Below are positions 6,411 to 9,148 of a DNA stretch of 9,148 bases, piece after piece. A program made the position numbers and the translations under genes. This stretch comes from Methylococcaceae bacterium UBA4132 (GTDB lineage: Bacteria > Pseudomonadota > Gammaproteobacteria > Methylococcales > Methylomonadaceae), in assembly GCA_002380945.1 (NCBI GenBank), contig DFWO01000185.1, forward strand, positions 1 through 9,148, read 5' to 3'. Position 1 is the stretch's first letter; every line of letters starts with the position of its first letter. The notes under the pieces were generated by a model. It worked only from the letters and a program-made list of their open reading frames with translations, was not told where the DNA came from and searched no databases.

Positions 6411-7679
6411 CTATATATCAATAAAATATGTATTCCACGCAAGCATGATGTCCTCTTTGCTTAGTTGTCCCTTTTTATTTTTAAATGCTGCCATGTCAAG
6501 CCCTAGACCAATCAAATCGCGAGGCTGGCATGGTAAAAAAGGTCGATTGGTCTGTGCATACAATTCAAAAATAAGATCCAATACGCCTTCCTCCTCTGTT
6601 GCACTGCGTTCCTTGCACTCGTTTTCCCAGATGAGAGTGTATTGTTCTTCAGTAATAGCAGTAAAATGAATCTTATAACCTAAACGTCTTAAGAAAGCAT
6701 CATCAGCTAATTCCAGTGGGTGTAAATTGGTTGAAAATATCAGCACGGTATCAAACGGCACAGGAAAATGCTGACCTGTACCTAGCGTCAGATAGTCGAT
6801 ATGCTCTTCCATAGGCACAATCCAGCGGTTTAACAATTCAACAGGCGGCACACGTTGTCGTCCCATATCGTCAACGATATAAATGCCATTATTTGCTTTG
6901 AGCTGAATAGGTGCTTGGTTTAAACGAGTAACAGGATCATAATTTAATTCGAGCCTAGCCATCGTCAACTCGCCACCACTGATAGCAACTGGACGATTGC
7001 ATAAAATTAAGCGTTGATCAGTTCGGGTATCGAATTGATAACTGGTTTTGTCACTGACTGTATAAACAGGGACATGAATTAATGGATCAAAAAACTGTAT
7101 GATTTCTCTGCCAACAGTAATTGCATAAGGCAAATGAACCAATCCATCTAAGCAACGGGTCAGGTGTTTGCAAATAAAGGTCTTGCCTGTGCCAGCCTGT
7201 CCATAAATCATGATTGCCCGCCCAGAATGCAAAGCAGGTCCTAATTGATCATACAAATGCTCGTGTATAACAATATCGGTAAATGTTTCCTTTAACTGCT
7301 CTCTGCTTACTGTACAATTGAATACCGACTGCGCTTCAACCAACTGTCTGTAATGATTTATCGTAATCGGAGCGCGACCAATATAACCGCTACGCAAATA
7401 AGCATTTTTTGCAACAGCACTACCTAAATCGGTTAATTGATAACGCACACCCGCACTATTTTCTTTTGCGCTCAGAATTTCAATGCGTGCATCTTTACGC
7501 AACAATGCCAGAATCGTTTCTATTACGTTTCCAGTCAATGCCATTCTGTCGACCAACTGCTGTAAATCTAACACACCGCCATCATAAAAATGCTTTAGTG
7601 TTAAATCAAGCAACAACTCTTTATCGAGTGCGGTTTCTTCTAGTGTTCGAGGTTGCTTTATTAGCTCTAAAAGTGGCAT
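6411..7679 (-). CDS. Winged-helix AAA+ ATPase associated with the Tad locus
   Basis: A 422-residue cytoplasmic AAA+ ATPase. Residues about 18-95 look like a winged-helix fold: VLDLQQLVDRMALTG, ETILALLRKDARIEIL, then RYQLTDLGSAVA. The AAA+ core has Walker A GQAGTGKT (160-167), Walker B IYIVDDMGRQ (266-275), sensor 1 FSTN (315-318) and candidate arginine fingers R331/R332 in DDAFLRRL. NRWIVPME (284-291) recalls relatives often labelled predicted ATPase with chaperone activity, associated with Flp pilus assembly. The second Walker B acid is Asp271, not the usual Glu. It is distinct from the secretion ATPase TadA/CpaF, which is not in this window. The start overlaps the peptidase gene by 13 nt without a clear Shine-Dalgarno, suggesting translational coupling. 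Its role is not established; a MoxR-like remodeller or regulator is possible. Confidence 0.88.
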   Translation of the reverse strand: MPLLELIKQPRTLEETALDKELLLDLTLKHFYDGGVLDLQQLVDRMALTGNVIETILALLRKDARIEILSAKENSAGVRYQLTDLGSAVAKNAYLRSGYIGRAPITINHYRQLVEAQSVFNCTVSREQLKETFTDIVIHEHLYDQLGPALHSGRAIMIYGQAGTGKTFICKHLTRCLDGLVHLPYAITVGREIIQFFDPLIHVPVYTVSDKTSYQFDTRTDQRLILCNRPVAISGGELTMARLELNYDPVTRLNQAPIQLKANNGIYIVDDMGRQRVPPVELLNRWIVPMEEHIDYLTLGTGQHFPVPFDTVLIFSTNLHPLELADDAFLRRLGYKIHFTAITEEQYTLIWENECKERSATEEEGVLDLIFELYAQTNRPFLPCQPRDLIGLGLDMAAFKNKKGQLSKEDIMLAWNTYFIDI

Positions 7680-8215
7680 ACATTAACCATAAGCCCTAAT
7701 TTACAAAATGTTGGATACAAAACATAACATGTTGCTAAGGTAATTGCTGGTGCCAGTGGCATTCGACGACTTGCTGCTTCAGTGCTGTCTGGCTTCTGAT
7801 AAGACATGACACCAGAAAACAAGCCGTAAAAAAGCATTTTGTATCTGAGCAACAGTTTAATTAAATCACCCTTCACGATTATAAAAACAACCGCCATCAC
7901 CAACATGACCATATAACCATAAAAAACAACGTGCAACACTTTACTAAAACCGACCACGCTGCCTATCGCTGCCATTAGTTTAGTATCGCCCGCGCCCATG
8001 CTTCCAAAAATATAACCTGGTAACATCAGTAACAATCCAGCCGCTAATCCTGCACTACTCTCTTTTAACCCTAGCCCGTCAGTAAAAAAATAATTCCATC
8101 CTACGCCTGAAACTAGGATAAGCAATGAAAGCCAGTTCGGTATCCTGTGGGTAACGGCATCGTAAACAGAGGCAATCAATAACCCTATGATTAGGATGGA
8201 ATAAATAATCAGCAT
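7667..8215 (-). CDS. tadV: TadV/CpaA prepilin peptidase
   Basis: A type A24 aspartic prepilin peptidase, an inner-membrane enzyme that cuts Flp prepilin and TadE/TadF after glycine. In the 182-residue form, Asp19 in VYDAVTHRIPNW and Asp77 in GAGDTKLMAA are the catalytic pair, set among several hydrophobic helices. It lacks the N-terminal cysteine domain of PilD-type enzymes, as usual for the short CpaA/TadV class. I chose ATG at 8215, with a weak AGG 3 nt before it, because it places the first helix 18 residues before Asp19, as is typical. A TTG at 8242 would add nine residues, but its AAGG lies only 1 nt away. The C-terminal part (SYQKPDSTEAASRRMPLAPAI) matches the family. It follows the pilin genes after a 233-nt leader and overlaps the ATPase gene by 13 nt. 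Confidence 0.93.
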   Translation of the reverse strand: MLIIYSILIIGLLIASVYDAVTHRIPNWLSLLILVSGVGWNYFFTDGLGLKESSAGLAAGLLLMLPGYIFGSMGAGDTKLMAAIGSVVGFSKVLHVVFYGYMVMLVMAVVFIIVKGDLIKLLLRYKMLFYGLFSGVMSYQKPDSTEAASRRMPLAPAITLATCYVLYPTFCKLGLMVNVCHF

Positions 8216-8318
8216 GAGCCTAAAAATTTGATTGAGTGACAAACCTTAATGATAACAGAGAGCTTTGCCATCAACTAATGGTTGGCTAAAAATCCCTCAC
8301 CTAATAGCCAGCCTCGTA

Positions 8319-8366
8319 TGCTCAACTACTTCTTTAAAAACCTATCGTTATCATAAAAGTTGAGCA
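8319..8366. repeat. 9-bp perfect inverted repeat upstream of tadV
   Basis: TGCTCAACT (8319-8327) and its exact complement AGTTGAGCA (8358-8366) are separated by 30 nt. As RNA this would be a hairpin with a large loop about 100-150 nt before the peptidase start; as DNA it could be a spaced operator. There is no T-run next to it. Chance occurrence of a 9-bp pair in a region this size is not negligible. Confidence 0.45.
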
Positions 8367-8395
8367 GGATTCAGCACTTACAAAACAAGCACGTC

Positions 8396-8403
8396 CCTCC
8401 TCC
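8396..8403 (-). promoter_or_regulatory. Orphan Shine-Dalgarno GGAGGAGG
   Basis: This is the strongest anti-16S complement in the window, yet no gene follows it. Three nt later GTG opens a four-codon frame ending in TAA (8392-8378). It could be a minimal leader peptide, a ribosome standby site, or a remnant of a lost gene start. Only the motif itself is certain. Confidence 0.35.
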
Positions 8404-8419
8404 AAACGAACCTTAAGGG

Positions 8420-8448
8420 AAAAAATTTGTTTTCACACTATAAAACAA
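8420..8448 (-). terminator. AT-rich terminator-like hairpin directly after flp2
   Basis: The hairpin begins on the base after the flp2 stop codon. TTGTTTT (8448-8442) pairs perfectly with AAAACAA (8433-8427) over an 8-nt loop, then comes A and six T (8425-8420). The form is rho-independent, but the stem has only one G-C pair, so termination is probably partial. This would keep pilin transcripts abundant and let a minority read through into the assembly genes. Confidence 0.55.
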
Positions 8449-8622
8449 TCAAAGAACGGAATTAATAGAATTGGCGATTGAATTTATTAAGTTGTTAACA
8501 GCCACACCTAAAACATCCCAACTGGCAGCAGCCAGAATGGCAGCCAGAATGGCAGCAATCATCACCCATTCTACAGTTTCGGTACCTTGCTCATCGTCAA
8601 GAAATGTTATTAAGTTTTTCAT
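8449..8622 (-). CDS. flp2: Flp/Fap prepilin, second tandem copy
   Basis: A 57-residue Flp-type major pilin. The leader is MKNLITFLDDEQG; the predicted TadV cut is after Gly13, giving a 44-residue pilin starting TETVEWVMIAAILAAILAA. Glu18 is at +5 and Trp19 takes the +6 place where Tyr is usual. The hydrophobic helix is about 17-35, followed by a short Asn/Ser-rich tail (VNNLINSIANSINSVL) with no cysteine. I chose ATG at 8622, not 8652: its upstream TGGAAAA has GGA at exactly the spacing of the flp1 Shine-Dalgarno, and the leader length then matches flp1. A 12-bp tandem repeat (8531-8554) codes part of the helix. It is close kin of flp1 by a 67-nt near-identical block, so a recent tandem duplication is likely. 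Confidence 0.92.
   Translation of the reverse strand: MKNLITFLDDEQGTETVEWVMIAAILAAILAAASWDVLGVAVNNLINSIANSINSVL
8531..8554. repeat. 12-bp tandem repeat in the flp2 helix
   Basis: GCCAGAATGGCA occurs twice in tandem (8531-8542, 8543-8554) and encodes a repeated Ala-Ile-Leu-Ala type segment of the pilin helix. flp1 has a single copy at the matching place, but the two proteins align without a gap, so the second copy is a substitution-like change and does not lengthen the helix. Confidence 0.7.
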
Positions 8623-8709
8623 GACTTTTTTCCAAACTATATGACTTATCATCTTACATAAAGCAGACTTTAGCTAGCGTTTTAGCTGTTGGGTTGAGTT
8701 TGAATTAAA

Positions 8710-8816
8710 AACTGATGTTACGCAGACTCCCAGAAGAATCAATAGCTGTAGTGTAGCAAATTGAAAGTTTTGTAACTCATTGATTTTGCTTTGTGGGTGG
8801 GTGCGTAACATTAGTT
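8710..8816. mobile_element. 107-bp imperfect palindrome, MITE-like
   Basis: Terminal arms AACTGATGTTACGCA (8710-8724) and TGCGTAACATTAGTT (8802-8816) are complementary at 14 of 15 positions. Inner pairs share nearly the same axis near 8763: CCCA (8729-8732) with TGGG (8794-8797), and AATCAAT (8737-8743) with ATTGATT (8779-8785). The nested symmetry suggests one folded palindromic element, not chance matches. It has no coding capacity. No clear target duplication is visible; the flanks are A-rich. It could be a MITE, a decayed insertion-sequence end pair, or a structured intergenic RNA. Confidence 0.5.
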
Positions 8817-8849
8817 AAAAATACATAGCTTTTTAGCCGCCTTCTATGT
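8817..8849 (-). terminator. Weak attenuator-like hairpin after flp1
   Basis: Four bases after the flp1 stop, ACATAG (8849-8844) pairs with CTATGT (8828-8823) over a 15-nt loop and is followed by A and TTTTT (8821-8817). The stem is short and AT-rich, so this would at most slow or partly stop transcription between the pilin genes. It directly abuts the palindromic element. Confidence 0.3.
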
Positions 8850-8853
8850 GCAA

Positions 8854-9045
8854 CTAGCAATTGCTGGCATTCGACATACAGTTTGTTATTGTTCCTATAG
8901 CATTATTAACGCCACCTTTTAGGGTAACCCAAAAGGCAGTACCTATAATGGCAGCCAGAATGGCAGCAATCATCACCCACTCTACAGTTTCGGCACCTTG
9001 CTCATCAGCAAGAAATACTTTTGTTTTATTTATTAACGTTTTCAT
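8854..9045 (-). CDS. flp1: Flp/Fap prepilin, first tandem copy
   Basis: A 63-residue Flp-type pilin. The leader is MKTLINKTKVFLADEQG; the predicted TadV cut is after Gly17, giving a 46-residue mature pilin that starts AETVEWVMIAAILAAI. Glu22 is at +5 and Trp23 replaces the usual Tyr at +6. The helix spans about 21-42. Unlike flp2, the C-terminus carries two cysteines, C56 and C63 (NCMSNASNC), the last being the final residue; they could close a small disulfide loop. GGAGAA lies 7 nt before the ATG, the best pilin ribosome site here. It is first in the locus, after an operator-like leader, so it is likely the most highly expressed gene. Whether flp1 or flp2 is the main filament subunit cannot be told from sequence. 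Confidence 0.94.
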   Translation of the reverse strand: MKTLINKTKVFLADEQGAETVEWVMIAAILAAIIGTAFWVTLKGGVNNAIGTITNCMSNASNC

Positions 9046-9052
9046 GATTGTT

Positions 9053-9056
9053 CTCC
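9053..9056 (-). promoter_or_regulatory. flp1 Shine-Dalgarno
   Basis: GGAG within TTGGAGAACAATC, 7 nt before the flp1 ATG. The flp2 start has GGA at the identical distance, which supports both start choices and a shared origin. Confidence 0.8.
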
Positions 9057-9078
9057 AATAAAAATTAAAAACACTTCC

Positions 9079-9084
9079 AATATA
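9079..9084 (-). promoter_or_regulatory. Candidate -10 element for flp1
   Basis: TATATT on the minus strand lies 34 nt upstream of the flp1 ATG and would give a short leader. The only -35-like hexamer, TTGCTT (9110-9105), is 20 nt away, which is too far for a standard sigma-70 promoter. T-rich tracts between them (TTTTTTGC twice) could bend the DNA. An activator-dependent promoter would fit the nearby palindromes, but this is weak. Confidence 0.22.
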
Positions 9085-9114
9085 TTTTCATTATTCAGCA
9101 AAAAAAGCAAAAAA

Positions 9115-9133
9115 TTCATGAAGTTTTCATGAA
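9115..9133. promoter_or_regulatory. Operator-like pair of TTCATGAA palindromes upstream of flp1
   Basis: TTCATGAA, a perfect palindrome, occurs at 9115-9122 and 9126-9133, an 11-bp period that puts both on the same face of the helix. A further half-site TTCA lies at 9135-9138. The pair sits about 70-88 nt before the flp1 start, upstream of the candidate -10 element, where an activator of the pilus locus could bind. The protein is unknown. The array may continue past the window edge. Confidence 0.5.
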
Positions 9134-9148
9134 ATTCACCATTTTGTT

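Larger units (their letters stand above)
8216..8448. other. Gene-free leader between flp2 and the assembly genes
   Basis: No credible gene lies here on either strand. In transcription order it holds a terminator-like hairpin (8448-8420), an orphan GGAGGAGG (8403-8396) followed by a four-codon frame GTG-CTT-GTT-TTG-TAA (8392-8378), and a 9-bp inverted repeat (8319-8327 with 8358-8366). TATGAT (minus strand, overlapping the second arm's inner flank) resembles a -10 element, but no -35 at proper spacing is evident. The region may set how much transcription passes from the pilin genes to the assembly genes. Confidence 0.45.
8623..8853. other. Intergenic region between the two pilin genes
   Basis: This 231-nt gap holds no gene. 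It contains a weak attenuator-like hairpin just after flp1 (8849-8817) and a 107-bp imperfect palindromic element (8710-8816), then about 85 nt of plain AT-rich sequence leading to flp2. I saw no convincing separate promoter for flp2. Confidence 0.5.

Noticed and set aside
8216..8242. TTG start for the prepilin peptidase at 8242
   Set aside because: The only AAGG is 1 nt from the TTG, too close to work, and the ATG at 8215 gives a typical first helix for this family. The choice is not fully settled.
8249..8354. ATGATAAC (8249-8256) and GTTATCAT (8347-8354) as a regulatory inverted repeat
   Set aside because: An 8-bp complementary pair about 90 nt apart is expected by chance fairly often in AT-rich sequence of this length, and its axis differs from the 9-bp repeat nearby.
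8623..8652. Longer flp2 beginning at ATG 8652
   Set aside because: It would add ten residues with no matching leader in flp1; the ATG at 8622 has a GGA at the same spacing as flp1 and gives a normal prepilin leader.
9046..9148. Sigma-54 promoter for flp1
   Set aside because: TTGCT occurs in the T-rich leader, but there is no GG element at the required spacing upstream.
1..9148. CRISPR array, tRNA, rRNA or phage genes
   Set aside because: I saw no regularly spaced direct repeats, cloverleaf-like sequence, ribosomal RNA signature or phage/integrase protein.

Overview
This window is most of a Tad/Flp (tight adherence, type IVc) pilus locus. Every protein gene is on the minus strand, so the locus reads from right to left. 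Base composition looks AT-rich by eye. The set of Tad proteins, lipoprotein lipobox, outer-membrane secretin and dispersed palindromic repeats suggest a Gram-negative bacterium, probably an AT-rich gammaproteobacterium (an aquatic or methanotroph-like lineage is possible). This taxonomic call is weak because no phylogenetic marker is present.

Layout in transcription order: (1) 9148-9046, flp leader with two TTCATGAA palindromes one helical turn apart and a good Shine-Dalgarno. (2) 9045-8449, two tandem Flp prepilin genes that share a 67-nt block (63/67 identical). They are separated by a 107-bp imperfect palindromic element and a weak attenuator-like hairpin. The second ends directly in an AT-rich hairpin plus T6 that resembles a leaky terminator. 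(3) 8448-8216, a gene-free leader with an orphan GGAGGAGG and a 9-bp inverted repeat. (4) 8215-3665, a tight run of TadV/CpaA prepilin peptidase, a winged-helix AAA+ ATPase, CpaB/RcpC, the CpaC/RcpA secretin, and a small lipoprotein in the CpaD slot. (5) 3593-1439, a TadG-like protein and two TadE/TadF pseudopilins joined by ATGA overlaps. (6) 1438-1227, an intergenic region with a dispersed inverted repeat. (7) 1226-42, CpaE/TadZ. The remaining left edge may hold the first codons of the next gene. The secretion ATPase (CpaF/TadA) and platform proteins (TadB/TadC) are not in the window and are expected beyond position 1.

How they would work together, from family knowledge: TadV cleaves the Flp pilins and the pseudopilins after glycine. 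CpaB, CpaC and the lipoprotein form the periplasmic and outer-membrane channel. CpaE/TadZ positions the machine, and the unseen ATPase and platform drive assembly. The least understood member is the AAA+ ATPase. The most notable sequence signals are a G10 tract inside the secretin gene, where a one-base slip either way truncates the protein before the channel domain, and the layered control signals around the two pilin genes.
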